The notes below the pieces were generated by a model. The model saw only the letters and a list, made by a program, of their open reading frames with translations, was not told the origin of the DNA and did not search any database. This document shows, piece by piece, positions 1-12,486 of a DNA stretch of 64,000 nt. The stretch covers positions 682,001 through 746,000 of the forward strand of contig OZ017753.1 of NCBI GenBank assembly GCA_963969365.1, given 5' to 3'. The translations under genes were made by a program, and so were the position numbers. The DNA is from Asterochloris sp. CNOR1. Its lineage: Eukaryota; Chlorophyta; Trebouxiophyceae; Trebouxiales; Trebouxiaceae. Numbering within the stretch: position 1 is the stretch's first letter; each line of letters begins with the position of its first letter.

Positions 1-378
1 TTCATGGCATTTGAGCACAGCAATCAAATGACTAGCAGGGCCAGCCCACTTGAGTAGCTGCCACACATATCAGCCAAATGGCAAGCTGTCTCACTTGTGC
101 CTGCTCTGCAGCACTGGATCCGATATACTCTTATTGGTGTGGCCAGCAGCTATGGAGCACTTTTTGTTTATAGGTGAGGCTGACTTCAGCGCACTACACA
201 AATTCTGCCATTAGCGGCTGCAGCCGCTGTCTCGATAGGCCTGCAGCCTTGCATGTCCTGCTGCAGCATCCAGCTTGACTACAAGGTAGTCAACCTTGTA
301 GTACCAGGAGGCTGCACGGGTGATTCAGGCTGTGCACCCAGTTTCAAGTTGTCCTGCTGGTGGCTGCAGGCATAGCAG

Positions 379-3096
379 GCTTTCTGGCAGCCGCGACCTG
401 GAGGTCTGGACATTCCAGGCAGCTGAAGCAGTGCGAAATGCCTACAGAGAAAACCTGGTTGGGCCCATTGCCACTGTGAAGGACGAGCTGTTCAAGACCT
501 TCAGGTCTGCAAGCTGATCTCTGTGCTGCACTCAATGCGAAAGCCAAGGTGCTGGAAGAGATTGTTGTGTTTCCAACAACAACTTGATAAGGGGGGTTAC
601 TTAGACAGCGTGTCTGCATCTGTGTCTGTGATGGCCCATCTGTAGGGCTCTCACAGCACGCTTACCCAGATGCCGCTGGAATCAATGAGCTGCTTAACCT
701 CAGCCTACCTTGTCATTGCAATCCTATTGGCAGCCCGGTCACAGCAGGCTCTAAAGCGCACAGTTGTTGCGCTGGAGTCACACAGACATGGCCACTGCTT
801 TAAGCACAACTGCTGGTGTGCAGGCAGCGTCGCAGCATTGTGAGCCCTGAGGAGTTTGAGATGGACAAGGCCTCCCTGCGCCGCATGCTGGAGGAGTTTG
901 AGCGCGACAATGCCAAGCTCAAGCAGGCAAAGGGTGCTGCATTTGAATGATTGCTTGGGCAAGTGAGCGTGCCTTTTGCAGAATTTTGAGAGCTGGAGCA
1001 CTTCGAAGCGTGAATATGCCAAGCAGAAGCAAGCACAGGGGCTTGTGTATGGTTCCGCAGATCACTGCATGCTGCATGACTGTGAAAGATGTTGTGGATT
1101 GTGTGTAAAGGCCTGCCACCGCAAATGGGGTGCGCAACCCCTTGTGACTGAACCTCTCTTGTTTGGGCTTCACCACCATCTGCCGATGCACACCGTCTCT
1201 TCTGGCTGCAGCAAGCTGGCCGTGACCTGACGGCAACACAGCCGGCAGATGGGGACAGCACCATCCCCAGCATGGAGTTCATGTGAGTATGCTGGACCCA
1301 GGACTCTTGGCCTTGGCAGAGCGCACACACGAACACGAGGCTGGCTTAATCTCATTTGCTATGCAAGCACTCGGTCAGAGAAACTCAATCATGCTAATGG
1401 CGGCCGACGCCTCAGTGCTTCTGTGACCACGCATTGTGCAAGGGCGCGTTTTGTCTTGGTTGCAGGGCTTGCCAGAGTCAATGCTTGAGGAACTGAACAT
1501 TGGTGTTGTAACCCTGCAGGATGCTTGTCTACGAGGATGAACTCCGCAAGCCCATCAGGAACCTTATTGCTGGCCAGCTGACCAGATCCCTGCTCATCCA
1601 GGTTAGCCCTGCATGGTCACTTCGGCATGCCAGATGTTCACGATAGCAACAGCTAGCCCATCCCAAGTCAGCAACTTCACCTGCGCTGTATTGCTGCTCA
1701 GCAAGCTTCTGGTTCTGGCAGCAGCAGCTTGGCTTGCACCTTGCCTGCTCTGCTGGCTCTGCAGTAACCCGGCAGCGCTGCTGTGCTGTAAAGCATGGCG
1801 CTCACATGGCACCATCAGCGCCGGACTTATTTCTGCATACATGCCTCCCACTGCCCCTGTGCACAGGAGACAGCCAGTCTCATACAGTCCAAGCAATTGG
1901 AATCCTGTGCATACAGGTCCAAAAGTTGAAGGTGGACACTGAGGCTGCCATGCTGGAGATTGACCAGATCTTGAAGGCCAATGAGCTCAGCATCTCCCTG
2001 GTGAGCACACCACTTGACGCTGACTAGGGAGAGGAAAAGGGGGCGGCTGGGTGTGAAGGTCATTCTTTTTTTTCAAATCGCAGTGATGCATGCTGCAGCA
2101 ACATGCTGACGTTTGAAGCAATCAGTAGGGTTATGTCCTGTGAAGGCCGCCTGGGTTTGACAGCATTGAGGACAGCCAAGCTGTGCTTGCCCGCAGGTGG
2201 CAGCCGTGCCCTCCTTTCTCATAGCTGGATTCCTGCTTGGGGGCGTCTACCGGTGGCTGAAACCGCGGCCAGTGGATCCCAAGTGGGAGGCGCTGCCCTG
2301 CAGGTGCGCCTGCACTTGCCAACAACTCTGCATTGCTTTCAGGAGGGCTGCACCCCAGAGTTGTCTTAGGACAGCCTGAAGTGTACAGCTTGGGGCAGGC
2401 CGCCAGCAGCAAGTGGTGGGCTGCTGCGCAGCTGCACATGCACCTGATCTGCCATCTGAACCTCAGGAATTAGCTTGCTGGATCAGCAACACCATTGATG
2501 TGAGTGAGAACAGCTTAGCCTTGCACTTGAGGAGCATAGACTGGCCACAAGTGCCGCCTGAAATGGTGAGACGTCCTGCGCAATACATCTGCTGGGCAAA
2601 GTGGTGTCTACGGCAAATCTGACGGGCTGTGAAGGGGGTTACAGGCGCATGCAATGCACAGGCACGTGTCGTCAGCTTGCCCTGCTGTGCTGCAGGATGG
2701 CCATGGTGGACTTGGAACGTGAGATCATGCATTTGGTGGACGAGAAATCGGCTGAGGCTCAGGGGCTCATGGTCTTCCACCTCAGCACGCTGTACCGTAG
2801 AGCATACGTCTTGTTTTCCCACCATGATATGACCTCCGCTCACTCAGAATGGCCCAACCTGCGACAGGTGGGACGTGGCGTCTCTACTTGCTGGCTTTCA
2901 GGGCACGTCTCAGCTTGCATGTGCCACCCTGGCATGCCCCTTTTATCCAGCAGCGCATGACGGTGTGAAACGCAAGTGGCAATGCATCGTGCATGCTCTG
3001 TAGGATATGACTGAGCTGGCAGGCCCTGAGAGTCTCAAGATGAAGCTGCGTACGACGAAGCGGATGATGAGGGTCTACTCAATCTTCAGAAGCTGA
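379..3096 (+). CDS. NCA2/DGS1-like mitochondrial protein, 3' part
   Basis: Multi-exon gene whose 5' end lies at or before the window start. Supported exons are about 379-504, 826-930, about 1,210-1,285, 1,521-1,600, 1,919-1,999, 2,197-2,301, 2,695-2,868 and 3,003-3,096 (TGA). The exon near 1,521 reads VYEDELRKPIRNLIAGQL, followed by an LLIQ-QKLKVD-type segment, IDQILKANELS, then a hydrophobic AAVPSFLIAGFLLGG stretch. This order is typical of the NCA2 family (yeast nuclear control of ATPase 2, plant DGD1 SUPPRESSOR 1), which are mitochondrial outer-membrane proteins linked to lipid traffic and ATP synthase expression. The last two exons (DLEREIMHLVDEKS, then a basic tail KMKLRTTKRMMRVYSIF) also fit the family C-terminus. 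The family assignment is from recognised motifs; the 5' exons are not all resolved. Confidence 0.75.
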
Positions 3097-3245
3097 CAGC
3101 TTGCTGCAATGCTGACCAGCTCAAAGCTTCCTTGCCTGTCAACTGTCCACAAGGTTGTTTGGTAGCAGGCTGCAGACTTACTCAGTCCTTTGTCCTCCCC
3201 TCTCCTCGGAGCTCTGAAACCAGTCAAACAGTCAATGCTTCCATT
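3097..3245. other. Short intergenic gap between two + genes
   Basis: About 150 bp between the NCA2-like stop and the TatD-like ATG. It must hold the 3' UTR of the first gene and the promoter and leader of the second. No recognisable element was seen in it. Confidence 0.5.
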
Positions 3246-4951
3246 ATGGTCGAGCTGTTCGATGCACATGCTCACCTCCAAGATGAACGAATCAGGGACC
3301 ACGTGAAAGAGATACTGCAGACATCCAGGGAGGAGGGAGTCACATACTGGGCATGCAATGGGACATGTGAAGCAGACTGGCCAAAGGTGACAGAACCTCC
3401 AAGCGCAAACATGCATGCTTTCACCACTTCTCCTGAAGCATGTCAAGAGCTTGCAACAGAGTGCAACAATGTTGATGCAGGTACAGGCACTGGCAATACA
3501 GTGTCCAGCTATCCTGCCGCAATATGGCTACCACCCATATTGCCTAGATCAACTAAGAGATGGCTGGCAGGATCGCCTCCAGCAACAGCTGCTGCAGCAC
3601 CCAGAGGCTGGCCTTGGCGAGGTGAGCTGATCTCAAGATATGAGCCATGGTTGCCGATGCCAGGCACATGCCTTGAGGCATGTCAACCCAGGTGGCTGAT
3701 TGCCCCGTATGACTGGACTAATCAACTTGTTGCTGTGGTGGTGGCAGAGTACGAGCTCAGGCAGCTGCTGCTGAGTGCCGTGCAGTGCGGCCTGGACAGG
3801 GGCAGGCGTGGCAGCCACACTCCCATTGGGGAGCAGGAGGGCATCTTTGAGCAGCAACTGCAGATGGCACAGGAACTCCGCAGGCCTGTGTCGGTTGGTG
3901 GCCTCCACCTGCCCCAGCACCTCTGTGTGGACAGCACGGCGGATCCCAGCTGCAGCTGCATTGGCATGTGGAATGCTGGGCAGCTATGCCAGCTTGCTTT
4001 GCTGGCCCTGACGAGCATACCGCTGGCACCGAAAGGATGTGGCTGCCCAAAAGCCTGGCCTGCTGCTCTGCAGGTGCACTGTGTGCAACACTTTGGCAAG
4101 CTGCAGCAGCTGTTGCAGAAGCATGGCCCGTTTCCAGCAGGTGTGCAGGCTCCACTGCAGCCTTCTGTGTATGCCTGGCTGCCTTGCTTGGCTTCATTGC
4201 TCACAGCATCACAGATCTGCTTGGCTTTGGGAGGGTGCAGCACGGAGTCTCTCATTCATGCAGGCCTGGTCTTGCACTCCTGGGCAGGCTCGGCTGACAT
4301 GACACAGATGCTGGCCAATATTGAGGGGGTGCACTTCTCCATCTCAGGGCATCTGACGGCGCTGAAACGAGTCAAGGCAGAGGCAATGCTGCAGCAGGTG
4401 TGCTTAGAAGACCCATGTTTGGCAGCTGCTGGACTCGATGCAGCCTGTGTGAGGGCTGGCCCTGGTGCTGGTGTGCAGGTGCCCCTGGATCGCCTGCTGC
4501 TGGAGACAGACGCTCCTGATGGGCTGCCTCATGGTGACTTCTTCCAAGGCCGTCTGCACCCCCTGCAGGCTGGTGGTGAGCGTCTGCTGGGAGCTCCCTG
4601 GCATGCCACGCTGCCTCGGGCTTTCACCCACTCTAATGCAGGGCTGTGGTGAGAGGTCCTGTGCTGGTGCAGGGGAGGGCAAGGAGGCACATCATCTGAA
4701 TCACCCAGCCAACATCAGGTGACGCTTGTTCTTTGACACGGCAGCAGCTGCCCAGGTGGATACGACTTAATGTGTTTTGCCACACCAGTGAGATTTGAGC
4801 TGCCTGGTACCACTCCAAGCTGCAGGAATGTGCTGTGCAGGGCTGTGCTTGACATGGTGGCTGGCATGCGCCCCGAGGACGCTGAAGAGATTGCCCAGGC
4901 TGCCACAGCCAATGCAAACCATATTTTTAGGCCAGGAAAGCGCTTCACGTG
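3246..4951 (+). CDS. TatD-family metal-dependent deoxyribonuclease
   Basis: The start ATG at 3,246 opens with VELFDAHAHLQDERI, which supplies the HxH metal-binding motif of TatD nucleases at the very N-terminus, so the start is well placed. Further exons: about 3,481-3,620 (ILPQYGYHPYCLDQL, ending in GLGE), 3,784-3,893 (EQEGIFEQQLQMAQELRRPV), 4,075-4,139, 4,262-4,398 (LHSWAGSADMT and FSISGH), 4,479-about 4,531 (DRLLLETDAPDGLP, the TDxP metal ligand), 4,670-4,719 (NHPANI) and 4,825-4,951 (ending NANHIF and TGA). TatD enzymes are TIM-barrel 3'-5' exonucleases or endonucleases used in DNA repair and apoptotic DNA breakdown. The usual HCFSG motif appears here as HSWAG. Exon order is colinear with the family and length is near normal (about 270 residues). 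Confidence 0.8.
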
Positions 4952-5482
4952 AAGACACTTTCATATGGGTAGAGCTTTCTCATGGGGCAGCTGTGCATAG
5001 TTCCTCCAGCCAGTGCTGGGCAGTAGACAGTGACTCAGATATTGCATAGACCTCTCCTTGCAAGCCAAACACAGAAAGCAGGGCAGAGATACTAAGGAGC
5101 TTGTGACTATTGTCAAAGGACAGAAAGGGGCCTGAGCTGAGAGGTTGATCTGACTGTGATCATCACAGTGCAGCTCCTGAGTTGCCACGCATGCCCTTGA
5201 TTGCTGCTGTGCTCTGGTACCACACCAGACCATCATCACTGCCTGCAGGAAGCATGCGTGAATGCACATTGCATCTGAAGGCAGCCAGGTGCAATGGAGA
5301 AGGGCCAGCAAAGGAACTGTATCTCAAGCAGATCCTTGCGGATCTCACCAGGTTGGGGTGCCCCAGTGGTGGTACGTGCAGCTTGGCTGGGCCCTGCATT
5401 TGCTGCACAATTGCACTGAAGGTCCACCTGCACCTGTCAGATGGCTGGGGGTTTCAGGGCAGATTGAGTCTGGCTTTGCCAA
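4952..5482. other. Convergent intergenic region
   Basis: About 530 bp between the TatD-like stop (+) and the p31comet-like stop (-), presumably the two 3' UTRs facing each other. I see no further coding exon with family similarity. Confidence 0.5.
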
Positions 5483-7059
5483 TCAGGTGCCGTTCTTCAG
5501 GCAGGCTCTTAGCACCAGCCTCACATGCGTTCCGGAGCGGATGTTCAGCTGGAAGCCGCGCTTTGGCAGGAAACCCTGGGGCGGCTCATCCAAAGCACTA
5601 CCTTGAAGCAAAAGGAACAACTTTGTTGGCCCTGCAGTGCACAGGGCGGTGTGATGAAGTGCAGGAAATAGAAAGGCAGGGCACCTTAGTTTGCATCCGC
5701 CATTCCCAAGAGATGCACTGCCTGCAGGCAGCTTCTGTGCAGCCAGATACATGTAAGCCAGATGCCCTAAACCCCCAATGTGTCAGATGCCAGGCAGCTG
5801 GCTTTGTCTGAGGAGGCTCACCTCGTGCTGCACTGCCCTCCGGCGTCTCCTGAGCAGACAGAATCAGAGTTCGAAGAACCCTCCTGACTGTGTCCTGGAC
5901 ACCCCTCTCTCCCCCACATTGCCCTGCGCTTGAGAGGGAGCAGGGTCTCAGTTGTCCTCACCGATACTCCTCAGAGTGCTGACAGGAACAGATGGGATGT
6001 GGCTGCCTGGCAGTGTCTGCCAGTCATGACATTATGCTGTGCAGAGCACCATTGGCAGGCTGCTGAGACCTTTTGCAGCAGTCTGCAGGCCCGCTGCAAA
6101 GCTTGTGAGCAGTGCCTGCTGACCTGCTGGTGCTGGGAGCTGAAACTCATAAGCTTCCAGGGGTCTTTGGACTGAGGATCCAAACAACAGCAGCAGCCTT
6201 TGTGGACGGTACTGCCGCATGAGGCCCTCATTTAGGCACCAGAACAGCGCATCAGCATCCCCCAGAAGCTGCAGGGATCATGCAGGGACAAGTGAGAGCT
6301 GAGCCATGCTGCAGGCACTGTAGAACGAGCATGCGGCAAGCACAAACAGATGGAGAGAGCCTGGGCAGTCACAAGCTGATGAAATCCTCAAGGATGCATA
6401 CTCTACAGTGCATAACCGCGATGCAGCCAGCATGCTCTCCTATGGTCACCCAGCTTCCACCTTGGCAAGGCGCCTTTCAGTGGATGTCAGGCGTCTCTTG
6501 CACAGACGCCCTGCCTCATGAACATGGTGCTTATCCTGCATGTTCGTCTGCATATCTGTCACGGATCTGTCCTGGCTGCCCAGCTGCACGTGCTGCACCT
6601 CGTCAGGCTGGACCACATCAGCTGCTTGGTGTGTATCTGGCTGGGCATCTGCCTGGCTGTCTGCAACCTGCTGCTGTACTTCCTGTGACAAGCAGCAGTT
6701 GTCAGACTGCAACAGGGACTTGCACAAGGGTTGGAACCGTTGTTCTGCTTCAATTGCACCTCAAGTTGGCTCTGGAGGGTGTCAAAAAGACCTGGAAGCT
6801 GATTTCGCATGTATAGGTAGTGTTTGACGAGCTCCTGAGCCAGGACTGCACATGCATGAGGGCTGGGGATGAGCTGCAGCTGAACTGACAGAGCAACAAC
6901 CTCTGATTTGCGCTTCAGCATCAGATGTCGAGACTGCTCCAGCGAAGCAGACACTACCGAGTGGGGATCAGGAAGGTCAACAGAGTTGACCACTGTCCCA
7001 TCTGAAGCCCACCAATTTTGGGAGGGTGTGCTTCTGGGCATGAGCAGATAACACTCCAT
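5483..7059 (-). CDS. p31comet / MAD2L1BP-like spindle checkpoint protein
   Basis: The ATG at 7,059 begins MECYLLMPRSTPSQNWW. The first exon contains CAVLAQELVKHYLYMRNQLP, matching the animal p31comet segment with 'ELLKHIMYQRQQLP'. An exon near 6,210-6,100 reads RPQRLLLLFGSSVQRPLEAYEF, matching 'PRVLILLGGNALSPKEFYELDL'. An exon near 5,900-5,824 reads TVRRVLRTLILSAQETP ('LRRLFRAIFMADAF' in animals). The terminal exon ends GFLPKRGFQLNIRSGTHVRL and TGA at 5,483-5,485. p31comet is a HORMA-fold protein that binds closed MAD2 and, with TRIP13/PCH2, switches off the spindle checkpoint; plant versions also act in meiosis. Four ordered similarity blocks support the call. Exons between them are only partly resolved. 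Confidence 0.7.
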
Positions 7060-7170
7060 GGATTTGGTTTATGCTAGTCTGCAGGCATTTGTGGGCGACA
7101 TCCATTGGTGAAGCCAACACATATTGACAGTCCAGCGCTGAGGGGGGAGATTTTGGGGGGGCGGGGGTTT

Positions 7171-10100
7171 TCACAGAGGGGCAAGAGCAGCAGCATTCTC
7201 GAATATCCTGACTTCCCCTGCAAGGCAAGGACTGCTTGCATGAGCTGCCTGAACAGAGACTGAGGCAGCCATTTAGCTTTGTCAGGAGCAAGTTGAGGCA
7301 ATAAGCAATCAGGCCACCCACCGCTGTAGCCTGCTGTCAAAATGACAAGGCCTTTGGACGTGGAGCCAGGTTGATCCAATGAGTGAGGGGCGATAGGCTG
7401 CTCAGCAGTCCCAGGAGCAAAAATGGCAACAGTAACAATGTCATCATGGGCGTGAAAGCACTCATAAGAGCTGTTCTTGTCCTGCAAAAGACAAAGCAGG
7501 CTCAGCTGCAGTGGCTGCTCTCCTCCCGACAGAACAGCAATGCAACTCGCTAATCAGCAACTCGAACCTGCTCATGCTGCAGCAGCGCTGCTGGCAATTG
7601 GATGGATGCAGGCTGACTTACAGCAGCCAGATTGACCTGAACCAAGCTGCAGCAGCGCTGGTGGGAACGACATGGCAACAGGCTTCCCACGCAACAACTT
7701 CACCTTGGATAAGCAGGCAGGTATTGCAGCATTTGGCAACAGGAGGGCCCACTTGCCTGCTTGCTCCTATGCCTGGGGTGCCCCGCAGGATACTGGGCCT
7801 CATCACCATTCCACATGTACACCCAGCCATCGTCTGACCCACACACGATGTACTCGCCCCCGGCAGAGAATGATGCGCGTATCTGCGTGTTGCGGTTGAC
7901 ATGACCCTTGAACTTGCACTGGAGGCCAAACCCTGCAGGGACAGGCCCTAGGTCTGACAAGACTCAAAGAACTAGAGGCAAGTGCTGGCAACGTTGACAG
8001 GACCTGCAATAAACAGCAACAATGAAACATTTGGCTGCCTGTGGGCTGCAGCAGGGCATTGCGGCTGCAGCAGCATGGTACAGCTCTGTGTTGGCATGGC
8101 CTGCTTGGTGCCCATGCAAGCCGGCAGCCTCACCATCGTACAGTCGGATCCTGGAGTCATTGGATGTGATGAGGAGCTTGTTGGGATGCGCAGGCATGTA
8201 CTGCATGCCTGTGATCTTCTTGCCCTGCTTCTGAGAAGCCCGCTTATTTCTCACATCTGCAGCAGCACTTGAAGGTTGCGACGTGAGCTTGCGTCTGGCA
8301 AAGTGCAACACAGCGAAGAGCAGCTGGTGGCAGCTGGGGTCGAGCAGACAAGCAGCAAAGAGTCGGATTTGCCGCAAGCAGCAAGTCAGCAAGCGCCAGG
8401 CACCTCTGATTGCAGACAGCAAGCCCTGCAGGCCAGGCACCTCCGATTGCAGACAGCAAGCCCTGCAGGCCAGGCAGACAGCAAGCCCTGCAGGCCAGGC
8501 AGACAGCAAGCAGGACCCAACACGTGACCTCCCTGTGCCAGGGCTCTCTCTTTGTTGGTGGGTGCATGTTCAAGTCCACCAAGAGGCATCTGCAGGATGA
8601 TGCATTACCTATCTGCGCCTCATACTCCAACTTGCGTTTGTCATCACATCTGTAGAATCTGCACTTGCCCTTCATGGTGCCCACACAGGCCTTGCTGCCG
8701 TCCAGGGAGAAGGTGACAGCTGTCACCATCTCGTGCACATCAGCGTAGTCCACCACGGCCTGAGCAGGCACATTCCACATGCGGACCTGCAACAGCAAAG
8801 AGGGAGCTGGAACATTGGGGAGCAGCCATTACTGGATGGTACTGCAGCCAACCCTGCAAGATCAGGCCGAGTGAAGCAGTCCCAGTCAATAAAAGTGGCA
8901 GACTGGCCAAAGGAGTGCTGCAAACAGCAGCCAAGCTGATTGGCTCCAGGTGGTGGAAGGCTGCTGCAAGCTGCTCAAGAATTGTGCGAAGGCATGTGGC
9001 TTCAACTATGCTTGCATCCCCACCTTGCCATCAATGGAGCCACTGAGGAAGTGCTTGTCATCATTGGGGTGGAAGTCAAGGGCAGTCACAAAGTCAGTAT
9101 GCCTGCAGCAGCCAGCATGTGTGATGCCTTGATTTGGCAAGCGGCAGGCTTGCAGCTACACGGCTCAGCATGTCAGGCCGTACAGCACCCAGGTCACTCA
9201 GCCTGCACAGCTGAGGCTGACAAGTCTCCTCCTTGGCCCTCACGGAAGTGAGCAGGTCAAAGCAGCATGCACAGTGTAGTAGGTTCATAGGCCAGCACTA
9301 GCAGCGAAGACTCACTTGAAGGTCCGCAGGCAGTCGTCCATGCTGATGTGCCAGAGCTTGACAGTCTTGTCCATGGAGGCTGACAGCACAAACTGGGAGC
9401 GGGACCAGCAGACCTCCAGCACGTCCTGCTTGTGCCCCTCGTACGTCCGCACAGGCTGCGCTTTGACGACTGAATTCAGGCCACTGCCTGCCTGGGCCTG
9501 CCCACCAGCGCCTGCATGCCAGGCACCATCGTTCACTGCTGCCTCTGAAACAGTACGTGCCTGGGCCTGCCCCGTGAAGGCACATCCTCACCAGAAAAGA
9601 GCTTCTGCCTGGGCTGAGCACAGCTGCTGCCTATGCACAGCCCAGCCTCTGCCAGAGCAAAGTGGGCGTGCAGGTGCCCAGTGCAGTCCAGTTACTTCAA
9701 CAAAGACCATCGAGGGCAGCGTCAAGGCATGCTGTCAATCAAGCGCCTGCAGCCTCAGAGCCTACCTCCGTTCATGTGGGGTCGGCCTTCAGCCTGGATC
9801 TCGCCAGCAGCAGCTGCAGCTGCGACCGCTGCCTCCTCTGCTGCAGCTGCCTGCTTCTCTGGCTGCCCTCTGAAAAGGACCACCTCCCACACTCTGACAA
9901 TGCCGTCAGACCCAGAGGTTGCCAGGTATTTGCCGTTCTTGCTGAACTTCATGCACCAGATGACACCTGCAGCCGGAACACAGGTATGAGGCCTGCTGCA
10001 GCACAGCACTCTGCTGCAACTGACAGGCAGGGCTTTCAAGAGAAGCACCGTGCTGTGCCACAAACATTCAGGTGACAAAGCGATCCCCATGGCCCCAACC

Positions 10101-12100
10101 ATCACAGACTGGAGCAGCGTCCCTGCACAGACAGGGATGATCTGCTATCGCCTGCAGGTCACCTGGGACCCACACGCAAGTCACCTGGCACCTACAGGCA
10201 GCCCTTATGCCCAGGCATTTGACAGCAGCAGTCTTCAGCTTTAGGCAGCACACAGCCACCCTCCACACCCAGGCAGCACCAAAACCTCCACCTGCAGGCA
10301 ACACTAAGCAGCGCTCCATGTGCAGCTCAATAGCCACCTGCATGTGCCTGCAGCTCTTGTACCACCCGCAGCTCGCTCAGCTCCTTGCCGCTCTTCTTGT
10401 GCAGGTGCACTTTAAGCGGACGCCCTGAGGGGCCTGCGCCTCCGCTGCCCGTCCTCCTCAGCTCGTCTGCCAGATCGTCTTCCTGCCTCTCATGCTGCAG
10501 ACAAACTAGGCAGTCAGTCAAGGGCCCGCTGAACTTCTTCTGCCGAGTTGTCGTCCTGCCTGTCCTGCTGCACGTGGAGTGCTGGCCATCCATCATGGGC
10601 ATCTTGTCCAGGGCACCCCTGAACGATTGCCGGTGTTAGCGATGCTGCCGGGCCAGCACTGCCAATGGAGGTGCTGCAGAGGCAGCATGGCCGTGCTGTG
10701 CCTCTCCTGGAACTGCTTCACCACCGCAACTTCCACTAGGGCTGGCAGACCCAGGCCTTCCACCTGAAGATCATTGGACGAGGATGCCCGAGAAGTGGCA
10801 TCGCTGTCATCACTCTCATGCCCCGAGGACGCCTGCAGCCGCGAGAAGAGGCGTTGCCGCAGCCAGGCCCCCGCCTTGGCCTTCCCGTCCCGCCCTGCTG
10901 CATTAGCGCCTGTGCTGGTGCCAGCAGGCTCTGAGCTGGTGGAAGCAGGGGCGCCAGCACTGTCGTCTGACAGGGCCCCGGCGCTCTGCACCCGCATCCT
11001 CTGTCGCCGCCTGGCCGCCTGCAGCTCACCGGGGCAGTGTCCATGCGCCAGGTCATCCATCCTGAGCTGCCTTGCACAGTGTGCATAGGAGAGGTAGCGG
11101 CTACTGTTGGGGCAGCTGCCCCAAGACATGCTCATCAAGAACTGCGTCGAGCCCAATGCGGCACCACACTCTGATGACAGCATGGTAATAAATCGCTTTG
11201 TCGGCCCTGTGGTGAGTTGCTAAAGCAGGAGCTGGCAGCCCTAGCCTGCATGCAAGCTTTTGTTGAGGACGGCACTGACCCCCGCAGCAGCTACAATGAC
11301 ACACCCTGTTGAAGCCTCAGCATGCATGCTCACGTCAAGGACAGCGCTGAGCCCCAGAGCAGCCTCAAACTCGTCCAGGCTCAGCTCCTGGCCAGAGATG
11401 AGATCTGTGACCCGCTCAGGGCCCCCGACGTCTATGTTGCCGCTGCTGTGTGGGCTGGCATCGTTGTTCAAAGCATACAGCTGCCCAGTGTTGAGATCCC
11501 GGATGGTGTACCTCTGCAGGGCAGGCAGGGCAGGATGCAAAAGTGAGATTGCTGTTTGGACTACATTGCCATCCTCAGAACCAGGACTCATGCACTTAAG
11601 CTGATGCTTGTCCATGCACCCTGCCCATTAGACACGTCACTTCTTCAGACTCAAGAGGCCACATGACAGTCAGCTGGCGGCAACAGCTGGGCATATGTGC
11701 ATGGCCTGCAAGCCAATGCAAAGCGGACTCAACCAGCACGCACCTTATCCAAAGTGTACTCTCTACCAGAATCCAAGTCCTTGATGTGCATGGTCTCCTC
11801 ATCAGGCGCCGCTGCTGCTTCTGTTGCAGCATGCGGTGCCACAGCAGCCTGGTGCTTGGCTGCTGCTCCAGGTGAAGCATGCCGCATCCGATATGGGGAT
11901 GAGGGGCTACTTGACGTGTGGGAATTGCTTTCAGCAGCAACCAGATGGTCATCTGGCTGATGTGATGGCTCAGCTTCTGCCTGCAGTGTTCCCCTCAGGT
12001 TGCTACAGTCTGCATTTCGAGGCTCAACCAGTATGCGGCTCGGGCCAGCAGTGTCAGAAGGGGTCTTTGAACTGTCCAGAGCTACATCATCGAAGTGCAT
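7171..12100 (-). CDS. WDR44-like WD40-repeat protein
   Basis: The ATG at 12,100 begins MHFDDVALDSSKTPSDTAG. The N-terminal half is acidic and serine-rich, with two short blocks related to each other (IKDLDSGREYTLDKV near 11,740 and IRDLNTGQLYALNND near 11,500) as in plant WDR44-type proteins. A linker exon near 10,400 reads GRPLKVHLHKKSGKELSEL then VQELQAHAG, diagnostic for WDR44 relatives just before the propeller. WD repeats follow: IWCMKFSKNGKYLATSGSDG (about 9,970-9,900), GHKQDVLEVCWSRSQFVLSA (about 9,450), VTAVTFSLDGSKACVGTMKG (about 8,700), GMQYMPAHPNKLLITSNDSR (about 8,200), GEYIVCGSDDGWVYMWN (about 7,850) and TAGYSG then GEVRIFEN, stop at 7,171. Human WDR44 binds RAB11 on recycling endosomes; the algal role is inferred by family only. 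Confidence 0.8.
8399..8512. repeat. Intronic minisatellite in the WDR44-like gene
   Basis: Four tandem units built around GACAGCAAGCCCTGCAGGCC, with a longer version (extra CACCTCYGATTGCA) in the first two units and a shorter version in the last ones. It lies in an intron of the minus-strand WD40 gene and creates apparent repetitive open frames on both strands that are not real proteins. Confidence 0.75.
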
Positions 12101-12486
12101 GACAGAGCAGCAGCAAGGCAGGCACGGCAAACGAACTTTCAAGCACTTGCCCTTCTGTGATGAGTCATGTATTTTCAGCGCTGAATTACCCTTTTTGAAG
12201 TATGTCCAGCTTCAGATGCACGTCAGGGGAACTGGCCAAGAATGCAAGACATTTGAGGCCTCAATTTTCATAGGAGTGAAGAGACCCACAGCTAGCGACA
12301 TCCCTGAAGCATGCATGAACAGCAGGCAGGCAACCAACAATGGACCAAACAGGATGCATGACAGAGGCAAGCAGACAGGTTTCAGCAGCCTTGGCAAGCT
12401 TTGCGATGCTTTATGATGAAGTGGACAAATGGTAGGGTGCTGCATCAATTTGCTGGTGGTACGTGCAGGGGCGCTGTACAGAGCCT
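12101..12486. other. Gap between two minus-strand genes
   Basis: About 386 bp between the kinase stop codon (12,487) and the WDR44-like ATG (12,100), both on the minus strand. It should contain the kinase 3' UTR and the WDR44-like promoter. No clear motif identified. Confidence 0.45.

Noticed and set aside
3132-4652. A single 506-residue protein on the + strand
   Set aside because: The open stretch crosses several introns of the TatD-like gene. The conserved TatD blocks change frame at GT...AG borders within it.
5182-5811. A + strand gene with frames ending in SWKPRFGRKPWGGSSK
   Set aside because: It is the antisense shadow of the last p31comet-like exon, which has ordered family similarity on the minus strand.
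8276-8600. Repetitive + strand protein in the WDR44-like gene
   Set aside because: It arises from the intronic minisatellite, which is open in several frames; no family similarity.
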